This document shows, one piece after another, positions 9,325 to 18,140 of a stretch of DNA of 64,000 nucleotides. Each line of letters opens with the position of its first letter. Within the stretch, counting starts at the first letter, position 1. The stretch covers positions 1 through 64,000 of the forward strand of contig CACIRD010000002.1 in the NCBI GenBank assembly GCA_902588965.1. The letters are read 5' to 3'. The position numbers and the translations under genes were made by a program. The notes under the pieces were generated by a model that was not told where the DNA came from, searched no databases, and saw only the letters and a list, made by a program, of their open reading frames with translations. Origin of the DNA: an uncultured Pelagibacteraceae bacterium (GTDB taxonomy: Bacteria > Pseudomonadota > Alphaproteobacteria > Pelagibacterales > Pelagibacteraceae).

Positions 9325-10125
9325 ATGTTTAATACTTACATTAAAAAACCTGGCAAAATAATAAAATATATCTTTAATGATCAGAGGAAAAAAATACCTT
9401 TAGATAAAAAAATTAAGCTTGGTTCTAAAGAAAAAATAATACTTAATAAATTAAATACCAATGGTTATGCAGTTATTGAAAATTATACTTCCATTGAAAT
9501 CTGTGATCAAATATCAAAAAAAATAGATAATATTTTTCAAAATTATCCCTTAAAGTTTTGGAAGGATAGTGAGAACTCTGATAATAGAATTTTTGGAGCT
9601 CAAAATGCCGATGAAAAAATTATGGATTTTTATAATGATATATTTATTAAAAAAATAGGCGAGGCCTATCTAGGCTTTAAAATTAAAAATACAATGACAA
9701 TGGCAAATAGAGTAACTTTTTTATCAAATAACAAGGGCTCTGGAAATGGGTGGCATAAAGATGCTTATAGAAAACAGTTTAAATCGATGCTGTACTTATG
9801 TGATGTCGATGAAGAAAATGGACCTTTTCAATTAGTAAAAAAATCTAATAAAATTTTAAATTTAATAAAGGTATCTATTAAGTTAAATAAAACTTATCCC
9901 GATACAAGGTTTAGTGAAGCTGAAATTAAAAAAATATCTAAGTTGGAAGATGTTGTTACTTTAAAAGGGAAAAAGGGCACATTAGTGTTATTTGACCCTT
10001 GTTTAACCCATCGTGGTAAACCATTAAAAAGTTCCAAAAGATATGCTTTGACAAATTATTATGAGTCACTTCATAATTTTGACAATGATTTTAGTGAATA
10101 TAAGCCAATGTTTGATAAAAACTAA
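9325..10125 (+). CDS. Phytanoyl-CoA dioxygenase (PhyH)-family Fe(II)/2-oxoglutarate oxygenase
   Basis: The 266-residue protein has the facial-triad pattern: WHKDAY (His-x-Asp, about residues 147-152) and a distal His in THRGKP near 231, followed by Lys-Arg expected to bind 2-oxoglutarate. NGYAVIENY near the start is typical of PhyH proteins. Family members hydroxylate many small molecules, and some oxidise sugars or lipids. Placement 12 bases after a glycosyltransferase and ahead of a lipid-linked-glycan flippase suggests modification of a glycan or its lipid carrier (inference). Metal ligands are intact, so it is probably active. Substrate unknown. Confidence 0.8.
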   Translation: MFNTYIKKPGKIIKYIFNDQRKKIPLDKKIKLGSKEKIILNKLNTNGYAVIENYTSIEICDQISKKIDNIFQNYPLKFWKDSENSDNRIFGAQNADEKIMDFYNDIFIKKIGEAYLGFKIKNTMTMANRVTFLSNNKGSGNGWHKDAYRKQFKSMLYLCDVDEENGPFQLVKKSNKILNLIKVSIKLNKTYPDTRFSEAEIKKISKLEDVVTLKGKKGTLVLFDPCLTHRGKPLKSSKRYALTNYYESLHNFDNDFSEYKPMFDKN

Positions 10126-10172
10126 TAATACTATTTTAAAAAAATAACATTTAATTAGAAAAATTTGAAAAA

Positions 10173-11897
10173 ATGGGTGATTATTTAAAGGCAATAAAGC
10201 TTATAGACAAAAAATTTTTTAAGAAATATATATTTATTAATTTTTTAATTAGTATTGGATCTTTTTTTGAATTACTGAGTATTGGCTTAATAATTCCACT
10301 TTTTTATTTTTTACAGAATATTGAAGCAAACATAATTAAAGTTAACACATATTTGGGCTTTAATTTAATTAATGAAAGTTTCAATAGAACAAGTTTAATT
10401 TTAATTATTGTATCAATTTTTTTGTTAGTTTACTTTGTTAAATCTGTTTACCTTATCTTTTTATTTATATATTCGCGTAAATTTGGAAATAATCATGAAA
10501 GGTTCTTATCACAAAATGTTTATTCAAATTATGTTTATTCAGATTTTATTGAAAGTACTCACAAAGATAAATCAAAAACATTTAGAAATATCCATGAAGT
10601 AACAGCTCATTCAATTTGTCTACAATCCACTTTTGTAATAAATCAAGAAATCCTAACTTTCTTATTTATTTTTGGAAGTTTTTTTATAATAGATCCCAAG
10701 GTAGGTTTAATTTTGAGCACTGTTTCAATCTTAATAATTCTTTTTTTCAATTATTTTACGAAAAAAAAATTACAATTTTTAGGAGAAAGAAAAAGAGAGA
10801 TAGAGTCTCAAAATTTCACTAATATTTTAGATGCACTTGGATCATTGAAAGAAATTAAAATTTTTCAAAAAGAAAATTTTTTTGTTAAAGAATTTGGAAA
10901 ATTAAAAAAAATTATATTAATAAATAATTTCAAGTCAGATATTTTTTCTTTTTATCCCAGGTTTATAATTGAACTACTAGTTTTATCTGCCTTCATTGTT
11001 TATTTCGTTTTCACCTACATTGGTCTTAGCGATCTTGAGGAAATAGTACCCAAAATGATATTTTTAATAATGGCAGCCTTTAGAATGTTGCCTGGAATAA
11101 ATAGAATAGTAACAAATACCCAAACATTAAGAAAAAATTCAGCCTCTATAATCAATATTCATAAAGAAAATATAAAATCAAAATCAAATAAAATTTTTAA
11201 TAAAGATAAAAATTTCAATTTTAATGATAGTTTAAAGTTTAGAGATGTAAATTTTTCATATGATAAAAACAAAAAAGTTTTACAAAATATTAATTTAGAA
11301 ATAAAAAAAGGCGAGGTAATAGGTATTTTTGGTCCAAGTGGATCTGGCAAAACTACATTTATAAATTTGTGCTTAGGTTTAATTAAACCAATAAGTGGTA
11401 ATATTTTAATAGATAATAATTTTGATCTATTTGATAACAGTTCATCATGGCATAAAATTTTGGGATTCGTTCCGCAAAAAATTTTTATGAAAAATGACAA
11501 CGTAACAAAAAATATTGCATTTGCAGTAGAGGACGAGTTAATAGACTCTGAGAGAATTAATTATCTTATAGACTTATCAAATTTAAAGAGTTTTGTTAAA
11601 GATAAAAATGCAGCAGATAAAATTACCATTGGAGATGATGCAGCAAAAATATCAGGCGGACAAGCACAAAGAATTGGCATAGCAAGAGGACTTTATAAAA
11701 ATCCTGAATTTTTAATTCTTGATGAAGCCACAAATAATTTGGATGAAAAAAATGAGAGAGAAATAATGGCAAATTTAACAAATATTCTTAAAAAAGATAA
11801 TAAAACTGGCATAATATCATCACACAATTTAGAAGTTCTAAAGAATAATTGCGATTATATATTAAGTTTTAAAGATCAAACTATTACAAAACTTTGA
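10173..11897 (+). CDS. ABC transporter, fused permease-ATPase (PglK/MsbA-like flippase)
   Basis: The 574-residue half-transporter has an N-terminal type IV exporter membrane domain with about six helices (residues 20-320) and a C-terminal ATPase. The ATPase has Walker A GPSGSGKT near 388, a Q-loop (FVPQK), the signature ISGGQAQR, Walker B with LILDEAT, and the switch His in SSHN. It should act as a homodimer. Within a glycan island and with a WecA-like initiator gene at 25.7 kb, the likely job is flipping undecaprenyl-linked oligosaccharide across the inner membrane, as PglK does. No Wzx/Wzy pair was recognised in the window. A drug or peptide exporter role is possible but less likely here. 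Confidence 0.85.
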   Translation: MGDYLKAIKLIDKKFFKKYIFINFLISIGSFFELLSIGLIIPLFYFLQNIEANIIKVNTYLGFNLINESFNRTSLILIIVSIFLLVYFVKSVYLIFLFIYSRKFGNNHERFLSQNVYSNYVYSDFIESTHKDKSKTFRNIHEVTAHSICLQSTFVINQEILTFLFIFGSFFIIDPKVGLILSTVSILIILFFNYFTKKKLQFLGERKREIESQNFTNILDALGSLKEIKIFQKENFFVKEFGKLKKIILINNFKSDIFSFYPRFIIELLVLSAFIVYFVFTYIGLSDLEEIVPKMIFLIMAAFRMLPGINRIVTNTQTLRKNSASIINIHKENIKSKSNKIFNKDKNFNFNDSLKFRDVNFSYDKNKKVLQNINLEIKKGEVIGIFGPSGSGKTTFINLCLGLIKPISGNILIDNNFDLFDNSSSWHKILGFVPQKIFMKNDNVTKNIAFAVEDELIDSERINYLIDLSNLKSFVKDKNAADKITIGDDAAKISGGQAQRIGIARGLYKNPEFLILDEATNNLDEKNEREIMANLTNILKKDNKTGIISSHNLEVLKNNCDYILSFKDQTITKL

Positions 11898-11910
11898 AAA
11901 TTTTTATTAA

Positions 11911-13014
11911 ATGAAAATTCTATTTGTAGCTAAAACCTATCATGATGGTGATAATTATTTAATAAAAAATAAAGAAATATTTAATGCCAAAAATTACCAG
12001 AAAGTCAATGAAGAGATTTGTAACTTTTATTCAAATTGGTTAGGTGAATTTTATTTGTTATTAAAAAAAGAAAACAAATTACAAATAGAAATAATTTTTC
12101 CACATTTAAAGAATTTAATGAATGAAATATTAGTTGAAAAAGATCGTAAAAGTTATGATGAGTATTACAACTATTTGATCAATGACTACGATGCCGATTT
12201 AATCATATTTAGTGGCGAATATGAGAAACTTTATAAGTCAATGAAGAAAAATAATGCAAAATTATTTTTATGGAAATCATCTAAAATTGATTCGGCTGAA
12301 TTGAAAAAATTAAAAAAATATTTTGACACAATTATTTCTGATAATGATTTGATTTTAAAACTTGCCCAAAATCTGAATATGGAGAATTTTTATTTAGAAC
12401 CATCTATACCACAAAGAATAATCTCAGATTTTATTTTTAAAAATAGAGTAAATGAAATTTTTTTCTCTGGGAGTTTAGGTTTTGATTTTAATAGTAGGAA
12501 AGAGATACTCAAATATTTAATTAAAAATAATGTTAATCTAGAATTAAGATGCAGAGATATTAAAGAAAAAAATAAATTTAAAGAGTTTATTATAAATAAA
12601 TTTAACAATATCAAATTTGTTAATTCACAAAGAAGTATCTTAAAAAAAAAGTCAAAAGAACCACTTTTTCATTTTGAATTAATTAATTATATGAAAAAGT
12701 TTAAATTTATATTAAATTGTCACTCGGACTTTGATGTCAATAAAACAATTAATTATAGGGTATATGAAAGTTTGGGTTGTGGGTCCCTTTTGTTTACTGA
12801 TGAAAATAACGCCCTAGAGAGAAATAATTTTATAGATGAATTTCATTTAATTGTTTATAAAAATAAGCAAGATTTACATGATAAAATTAAGTATTTCGCA
12901 AGCAATTTGAGCGAAGCGGAAAGTATAGCAAAACAAGGTTATGAGTTAGTTAAATCTCAACACACTTCTGAGAAAAGGCTAATTAAATTTAAAAAAATTA
13001 TAAATATTAATTAA
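11911..13014 (+). CDS. Glycosyltransferase with CgeB-like C-terminal domain
   Basis: The 367-residue protein resembles GT-B transferases of the CgeB/Glyco_trans_1_2 type. Its C-terminal part reads YRVYESLGCGSLLFTDEN near residue 285, followed by helices ending with the E-x-x-x-x-A-x-x-G-x-x-L pattern seen at the end of these domains. The N-terminal half is poorly conserved and probably binds the acceptor. It begins 14 bases after the ABC flippase and is followed 3 bases later by an oxidoreductase gene, so it is part of one operon. Sugar specificity is unknown. Confidence 0.65.
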   Translation: MKILFVAKTYHDGDNYLIKNKEIFNAKNYQKVNEEICNFYSNWLGEFYLLLKKENKLQIEIIFPHLKNLMNEILVEKDRKSYDEYYNYLINDYDADLIIFSGEYEKLYKSMKKNNAKLFLWKSSKIDSAELKKLKKYFDTIISDNDLILKLAQNLNMENFYLEPSIPQRIISDFIFKNRVNEIFFSGSLGFDFNSRKEILKYLIKNNVNLELRCRDIKEKNKFKEFIINKFNNIKFVNSQRSILKKKSKEPLFHFELINYMKKFKFILNCHSDFDVNKTINYRVYESLGCGSLLFTDENNALERNNFIDEFHLIVYKNKQDLHDKIKYFASNLSEAESIAKQGYELVKSQHTSEKRLIKFKKIININ

Positions 13015-13016
13015 AT

Positions 13017-14018
13017 ATGAAAAAATATAAAATTGTAATTTCAGGGACTGGAAATATTTTTTTTAAACATCTGGAATCTATTAGAAGTAACAAAAATTTT
13101 TCAATTTGTGGTGTTACTGATAAAAAAAGAAAAAAAAAATTTAAAAAATTCAAATTTTTTAAAAATTTAAAAGATGCTTTTAAAAAAGATAGAAAATTGG
13201 ATATAGTTAATTTACTTACGCCAAGCGGAAATCATTTTGAGGAAACAATTTTTTCTTTAAAAAATAAAAAAAACGTTATAGCTGAAAAACCATTAGCTCT
13301 AAGATTGGATCATGTTAATCAAATTATAAAACTTGAAAAAAAATTTAAAAAAAAAATTTTTGTAGTTTTTCAACATAGACTTAACCCTGCAATTTTAGAG
13401 TTAAAAAATTGTTTAGAAAAAAAAAAGCTAGGAAAAATTTTTCTTGTTTCTTCAAAGCTTTATTGGTGTAGAAATGATCATTATTACAAAGGTAATTGGC
13501 GAGGAACTTGGAAATATGATGGGGGTGTAGTTACTAACCAAGGTATACACACTATAGATATAATTAATTTACTATTTGGAAATTTTAAAAGTATATTCGC
13601 AAGATCTAATAAGATTTCAAAGTTTATAGAAACGGAGGATGTATGCTCTGTTTCGGGTAGATTAAAAAAAGGTATTATTTGTAACATGGAGTTCACAACC
13701 GCAACAAGACCTAATAATTTAGAAAGTTCAATTACTGTTTTAGGTACCAAGGGTTTTTTCAAAATTGGTGGAAAAAATTTTAATGAAACTACTAATTCAT
13801 TTAACAAAGGTACTAAAAAAATTAATATAAACAATCTACATAAAAAATTTTATAAAGAAATTTATTATTCCTTAAAAAATAATTCAAAAAATAAATTCTC
13901 ATCACTATCATCAATCAAAAGCCTGGAAACTATTGTAGGAATTTACCAATCTTTAAAACTTAAAAAAGAAATAAAATTTCCAATAAAAAAAAATATTAAA
14001 ATTCGATTAGGTTATTAA
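13017..14018 (+). CDS. Gfo/Idh/MocA-family oxidoreductase
   Basis: The 333-residue NAD(P)-dependent oxidoreductase has a Rossmann domain starting GTGNIFFKH, the catalytic-Lys motif AEKPLA near residue 93, and GGVVTNQGIHTIDI near 173. The Gln-Gly-x-His-x-x-Asp segment holds the active-site His and Asp. Such proteins act on NDP-sugars (for example C-3 oxidation or reduction) or free polyols. It sits between a CgeB-like transferase and an SDR epimerase, with 2-base gaps on each side, so the three are co-translated. Unlike the 21.2-22.2 kb relative, it retains the canonical EKP and His motifs. Confidence 0.85.
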   Translation: MKKYKIVISGTGNIFFKHLESIRSNKNFSICGVTDKKRKKKFKKFKFFKNLKDAFKKDRKLDIVNLLTPSGNHFEETIFSLKNKKNVIAEKPLALRLDHVNQIIKLEKKFKKKIFVVFQHRLNPAILELKNCLEKKKLGKIFLVSSKLYWCRNDHYYKGNWRGTWKYDGGVVTNQGIHTIDIINLLFGNFKSIFARSNKISKFIETEDVCSVSGRLKKGIICNMEFTTATRPNNLESSITVLGTKGFFKIGGKNFNETTNSFNKGTKKININNLHKKFYKEIYYSLKNNSKNKFSSLSSIKSLETIVGIYQSLKLKKEIKFPIKKNIKIRLGY

Positions 14019-14020
14019 AA

Positions 14021-14959
14021 ATGAATATACTTATTACAGGTGCATTAGGACATATAGGATCAGAACTAATAAATAAAATTTCACAGATAAAAAAATCAAA
14101 AAATGTTTATTTGATCGATTCTGCAAGATCAAACAATATAAATATTCTTTTTAATTTAAAAGTAAAAAATAAAAAAATATTTTTTTTTAATAAAGATTTA
14201 AACGATAAAAAAACATTAAGTTTAATAAAAAAAAAAATTGATATTGTAGTTCATTTAGCTTCTATAACTAATGCCGCAGAGTCTTTTAATATTAGGAATC
14301 TCATATATAAAAATAATTTTGAAATATTTAAAAATATTGTAAATTTTTGTATAAAAAAAAATGCAAAATTAATTCATTTATCAAGCACTAGTATTTATGG
14401 AAAACAATCATCTTTAGTCGATGAAAATTGCAGGTCTCTTAAACCCCAAAGTCCCTATGCAGATGTGAAATATTTAGAGGAAAAATTTTTAAAAAAAAAT
14501 AAAAAAAAAATAAACTATATTTCTTTAAGGTTGGGGACAATAACAGGAACATCAAAAGGAATGAGATTTCATACAGCTGTAAATAAATTTTGCTACAATA
14601 CCGTACTTGGTGATGTTATACCTATTTGGAATAATGCTCTAGATCAGTACAGACCATACCTTTCATTAAACGATGCCATTAAATCGATTATTTTCATTAT
14701 AAACAAAGATATTTTTGATCAAGAAATTTATAATGTTTTAACAAAAAATTATACCGTAAGGCAAATATTACAAATAATAAAAAAACAAAATTATAAAGTT
14801 AAAATAAAAAAAACGAACTCTCCAATTTTAAATCAAAATTCATACAAGGTAAGTAAAGAAAAATTTAGTAAATTTAAGATAAAATTTAAAAAAGATATAA
14901 ATATTGATATTGCAAATACACTTAAACTTTTCAAAGGTTTAAATAATAAAAAACTTTAA
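14021..14959 (+). CDS. NAD-dependent epimerase/dehydratase (extended SDR)
   Basis: The 312-residue SDR has the Rossmann motif TGALGHIGSE (residues 6-15), HLASITNAAES, SSTSIYG and YADVK as the catalytic Tyr-x-x-x-Lys. The substrate-binding segment is close to UDP-glucose 4-epimerase-like proteins, but SSTSIYG lacks the Asp/Glu triad of 4,6-dehydratases. The last codons form one arm of a hairpin that serves the convergent gene (see 14946-14980), and the two stop regions overlap by 4 bases. Likely a hexose or pentose epimerase for an island sugar; substrate unresolved. Confidence 0.78.
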   Translation: MNILITGALGHIGSELINKISQIKKSKNVYLIDSARSNNINILFNLKVKNKKIFFFNKDLNDKKTLSLIKKKIDIVVHLASITNAAESFNIRNLIYKNNFEIFKNIVNFCIKKNAKLIHLSSTSIYGKQSSLVDENCRSLKPQSPYADVKYLEEKFLKKNKKKINYISLRLGTITGTSKGMRFHTAVNKFCYNTVLGDVIPIWNNALDQYRPYLSLNDAIKSIIFIINKDIFDQEIYNVLTKNYTVRQILQIIKKQNYKVKIKKTNSPILNQNSYKVSKEKFSKFKIKFKKDINIDIANTLKLFKGLNNKKL

Positions 14960-14980
14960 AGTCTTAAAAATGACTTTAAA
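14946..14980 (-). terminator. Hairpin terminator at a convergent gene junction
   Basis: A perfect 9-base stem (TTTAAAGTC at 14955-14963 with GACTTTAAA at 14972-14980) with an 8-base loop is followed on the minus strand by G and then six T (14948-14954 read in reverse). It lies inside the last codons of both convergent genes. The stem is AT-rich and weak, so termination efficiency is uncertain. Confidence 0.4.
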
Positions 14981-15750
14981 AATACCATAGAACATGCAAG
15001 CCCATAAATACGGTAAAATCTTTTAAACATATTTTTTTTATTAAATATCAACAAATATACAAAAAACATAAATGTATCCTTTATCAAGTAAATGATAGTT
15101 TCTTTTAAAGCATAAAGGTAGTTAAAATTTTTTCTGTAAAAATAAAACATTGACCACATATAATGCCAAGATCTTAAATTTTGAATTCTAATTGACTCAT
15201 TCTCTATAGATGACGCTCTAATATGTTTTATTTTTAAGTTTCCAATAAAAAAGGATTTCAAATTATTTTTTTTTAATCTATGTAATAAATCTATCTCTTC
15301 ATAATATAGAAAGAATTTTTCATCAAAAAAATCTACTTTTTTTAATTTATTTACATCAAATAACATCATAGATGCCTCACCATCGTATTTTTCAATAATT
15401 TTTTTTTTAAAATTAAGATTTCCATGATTTGGTACAAGAATTGTAAAATTTTTAACTTTTCTGGAAAATTGTATAAATTTTTTTATAAAATTATTTTTAA
15501 ATTTAACGTCTATATCGGAATATATTGCAAATTTCGTTTTACACTTTCTTAATGCTAAATTAATACCAGCTCCATTACCATTATTTTTAGATTTTAATAT
15601 TTTAGTTTTATTTGAAAATTTTATATCCTTCAAATTATTATTTTCAGAATTATTTACTATTAAAATTTTATTTTTATTACCTATCTTTTTTAAGAAATTT
15701 TGAAATTTTTTTTTATCAGGATTATAAGCAACTATAATAAAGGTAAACAT
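14956..15750 (-). CDS. Glycosyltransferase family 2 (rhamnosyltransferase-like)
   Basis: The 264-residue protein opens with a GT-A motif (IIVAYNPD), has NNGNGAGINLAL near 56-67 and a DIDVKF metal-binding acidic segment near 80. LYYEEIDLLHRLKK near 155 carries the E-E-x-D-L-x-x-R pattern of rhamnosyltransferase-like family 2 members. A hydrophobic stretch near the C-terminus (about residues 225-240) may touch the membrane. The gene lies 5 bases downstream of the RmlD-like reductase on the same strand, so it may transfer the deoxysugar whose genes precede it (inference). Confidence 0.83.
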   Translation of the reverse strand: MFTFIIVAYNPDKKKFQNFLKKIGNKNKILIVNNSENNNLKDIKFSNKTKILKSKNNGNGAGINLALRKCKTKFAIYSDIDVKFKNNFIKKFIQFSRKVKNFTILVPNHGNLNFKKKIIEKYDGEASMMLFDVNKLKKVDFFDEKFFLYYEEIDLLHRLKKNNLKSFFIGNLKIKHIRASSIENESIRIQNLRSWHYMWSMFYFYRKNFNYLYALKETIIYLIKDTFMFFVYLLIFNKKNMFKRFYRIYGLACSMVFLKSFLRL

Positions 15751-15755
15751 TCAAA

Positions 15756-16508
15756 TTATAATTTTGATAGTATTAATTTATTCTTTTTTAGAATTTTTTT
15801 TAATTTGCCTATACTTATAGAACTGTCTTTTGGGAAATTATTTATTTTTTTAAAATTAATTGATTTTATATTTTTATTCGCGAATTTTTTTGCAAATAAA
15901 AATATATCTCTTTTTTTCCCCCCTATGTTAAGAATCCCTTTTTTATTTATTATAAGCGGAATAATTTCAGCAACAATTCTGTTAAACAAAAAACTTGAAT
16001 ATGCACCTTTAATCGCTTTTTTGTGAACAAAAGGATAATCTGTCATGCTCAATCTTAAAATTAGAGAATTTTTGTATAAGTGGACAGAAGCTTCTCCTCC
16101 CAACTTTGACCATGCATAATTATTGACTGGCAAAAGAGGATCAGTTTCTTTGTAGTTTCCTTTTAAGCCTGGGTAAACGTAGTTAGTTGAAAAGTAAATT
16201 AATTTAATTTTATTTTTGTTACATAATTTAACGATGTTTGCAGTTCCAATTATGTTTAAATCAATACTAAGATTTATTTTTTTTTCATGAATATCCATTG
16301 GTCTTGAAAGTCCAGCAATATGCAGCAGATAATCAATTTTATTTCGTTTAACATAATTTTCCATTTGTTTAAAATTGAGTAAATTGAAGTTTTTTTTTGT
16401 TGTAAAATATGCCTTATAATTAGGAAGTTTATCTTTTAAAAAATAGCAAAATCGGCTTGTTTTTCCAGTTATTAAAATTTTTTTTTTTAGTTTAGATGAG
16501 TGAACCAT
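15756..16508 (-). CDS. RmlD-like NDP-4-keto-sugar reductase (SDR)
   Basis: The 250-residue SDR resembles dTDP-4-dehydrorhamnose reductase. After the glycine motif region come HIAGLSRP, the active-site segment STNYVYPG and YAWSK (catalytic Tyr/Lys near residues 141-145), followed by GGEA as in RmlD. Odd point: the dinucleotide motif reads TGKTSRFC, lacking the second and third glycines of TGxxGxxG, so cofactor binding may be altered. It overlaps the upstream C-methyltransferase by 22 bases, which suggests the two act in one pathway. Predicted to reduce the C-4 keto group of a deoxysugar, like EvaE/TylC2-type enzymes. Confidence 0.7.
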   Translation of the reverse strand: MVHSSKLKKKILITGKTSRFCYFLKDKLPNYKAYFTTKKNFNLLNFKQMENYVKRNKIDYLLHIAGLSRPMDIHEKKINLSIDLNIIGTANIVKLCNKNKIKLIYFSTNYVYPGLKGNYKETDPLLPVNNYAWSKLGGEASVHLYKNSLILRLSMTDYPFVHKKAIKGAYSSFLFNRIVAEIIPLIINKKGILNIGGKKRDIFLFAKKFANKNIKSINFKKINNFPKDSSISIGKLKKILKKNKLILSKL

Positions 16509-17671
16509 TTGATATTTTTTTTATTCTTTTCCTTTTTCATAATTTCTTTCTTATGATTCCATGCAAATAAAAATACATTTTTATATGTCGAATTTTTGAA
16601 AGAATTATAACTTTTTATAGGTATGTGTGTGCCAGGTGATAATTTTCCAATTTTATCAGGAGTTGTGTCGAAGATGCAATCGATCATTTTTGAGTTAATT
16701 TTGCAATAATTGAGTATTGTTGTGCTTTTAGATGTTGCTCCATATCCACAAATTTTATTACCTTTTCTAATTATATTCTCTATTCTTTTTTTAAGTAAAA
16801 TTTTAGATCTTTGAACTTTTTTTTTGAAATTTAAACATCCTAAAAAGTTACTAATATTTTTTTTTCTTTCATTGATTAATAATTTTTTTAATCTTTCACT
16901 TTTTTTAGATATACTTTTTCTTTGTATAACATATCTCATTGAACCTCCGTGGGTTTCTAAAGGTACTGCGTCTATCAATTCAAATCCAAATGAATTATAA
17001 ATTTTATCAATAGATGTTAGTGAAAACATAAATATATGTTCATCATAGATTTGATCATAAGAAGTTTTTTTATACATTGAGCCTAAATATGGTTCTTCAA
17101 AAATTAAGTAACCATTTTTTTTTAATAATTTATCAATAGTTTTAATTAACTCAATTTGATTAGGTATATGACAAAAAACATTAGATCCAACTATTAGATC
17201 AAAATTTCCATAATTTTTTTTTAGAGAAGATATATTTTTTAAATTAAAAAATTTATTAATACTTTTAACCCCGTTTTTTTTTGCCACTTTATGAACACTA
17301 GCTGATGGTTCAAATCCATAGCTTTTTTTTTTGCTAAAATTTTTTAAAAAAGTACCGTCGTTTGATCCAATTTCAATTATTAAAGAATTGTTATTTAAAT
17401 ATTTTTTTTTTAACCATTTCGATAAATCTTTAAAATGATCTCTCATTTTTTTTGAACTTGATGTATAAAATGGATAGTTCCTATTAAACATTTTCTTTGG
17501 TTCTGGATTTTTTACTAATTGAAACAAACTCAACCTTTTATTAAAGGCAACTTTAAGCGGAAAAAAGTATTCTTTTTTAATTTCATTTTTTTTTATAAAT
17601 CCATTTGCTAGTGGCATTTTACCGAAGTCTAGAAATATTTTGCAGGATTTTTTATCAATTCTACACTTCAT
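16487..17671 (-). CDS. NDP-hexose C-methyltransferase (TylC3/EvaC/TcaB9 type)
   Basis: The 394-residue protein has the three-part layout of SAM-dependent sugar C-methyltransferases: an N-terminal small domain with LDFGKMPLANGF; a Rossmann SAM domain with IIEIGSNDGTF (98-108) and the catalytic cluster Tyr209-Asp-Glu211-His212; and a C-terminal domain with CGYGATSKSTT and a late SPGTHIPI. The family adds a branched methyl group, usually at C-3 of a 2,6-dideoxy-4-keto sugar. The N-terminal zinc site appears lost: Cys3 remains, its CxxC partner is Asp6, and the second CxxC is Asn43/Leu46. It overlaps the FdtA-like gene by 1 base and the reductase by 22. Confidence 0.83.
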   Translation of the reverse strand: MKCRIDKKSCKIFLDFGKMPLANGFIKKNEIKKEYFFPLKVAFNKRLSLFQLVKNPEPKKMFNRNYPFYTSSSKKMRDHFKDLSKWLKKKYLNNNSLIIEIGSNDGTFLKNFSKKKSYGFEPSASVHKVAKKNGVKSINKFFNLKNISSLKKNYGNFDLIVGSNVFCHIPNQIELIKTIDKLLKKNGYLIFEEPYLGSMYKKTSYDQIYDEHIFMFSLTSIDKIYNSFGFELIDAVPLETHGGSMRYVIQRKSISKKSERLKKLLINERKKNISNFLGCLNFKKKVQRSKILLKKRIENIIRKGNKICGYGATSKSTTILNYCKINSKMIDCIFDTTPDKIGKLSPGTHIPIKSYNSFKNSTYKNVFLFAWNHKKEIMKKEKNKKNIKWFTHLN

Positions 17672-18069
17672 TACTTGATTTTGAAAAATTCTTTTTTTGA
17701 TTGAATATATTCTTTCTTGTCATACTTATAATCACATAATGTCAGTAATATACTGTTTTTTTTCTTAAATTTTAATCTTATCCAGTTTTTTTTAGGAACA
17801 AATAAATAATTGTTATTATTTTTACTTAAAGTGAAATTTTTATTTCTTTTCTTTAATGTGGTTATTTCGACTTTGATTTGACCAAATATTGGAATAAGAA
17901 TTTGATTACATTTTTTGTGAGCATGGTCAGCTCTAGAATATTTTGTATTACCATAAACGAAAAAAAATCTTTTGATACTAAAGCTACTTAAAGAACTTTT
18001 GAAATAAAACGGTATAAGACTTCCAGTATGGTCAGAAAAAGTTTTACTTTTTTTTTGTTGTAATTTCAT
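17671..18069 (-). CDS. FdtA/QdtA-family sugar 3,4-ketoisomerase (WxcM-like cupin)
   Basis: The 132-residue cupin has an N-terminal DHTGSLIPF segment, SIKRFFFVYG, and RADHAHKKCNQ (about residues 47-57). The His-x-His pair of this last segment is the catalytic signature of dTDP-4-keto-6-deoxyglucose 3,4-ketoisomerases (FdtA, QdtA, Tyl1a). These move the keto group to C-3, creating the substrate for a C-3 aminotransferase such as the DegT enzyme at 22.25 kb. It is first in a tightly overlapping minus-strand trio with the C-methyltransferase and reductase. The family also holds non-isomerase cupins, so the activity is predicted, not certain. Confidence 0.8.
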   Translation of the reverse strand: MKLQQKKSKTFSDHTGSLIPFYFKSSLSSFSIKRFFFVYGNTKYSRADHAHKKCNQILIPIFGQIKVEITTLKKRNKNFTLSKNNNNYLFVPKKNWIRLKFKKKNSILLTLCDYKYDKKEYIQSKKEFFKIK

Positions 18070-18140
18070 TTTTATTTAAATATTGTAATGTTAATATTTA
18101 ATTTGTTTAAAATCTGTATTTGATTTAATTAATTACCACA

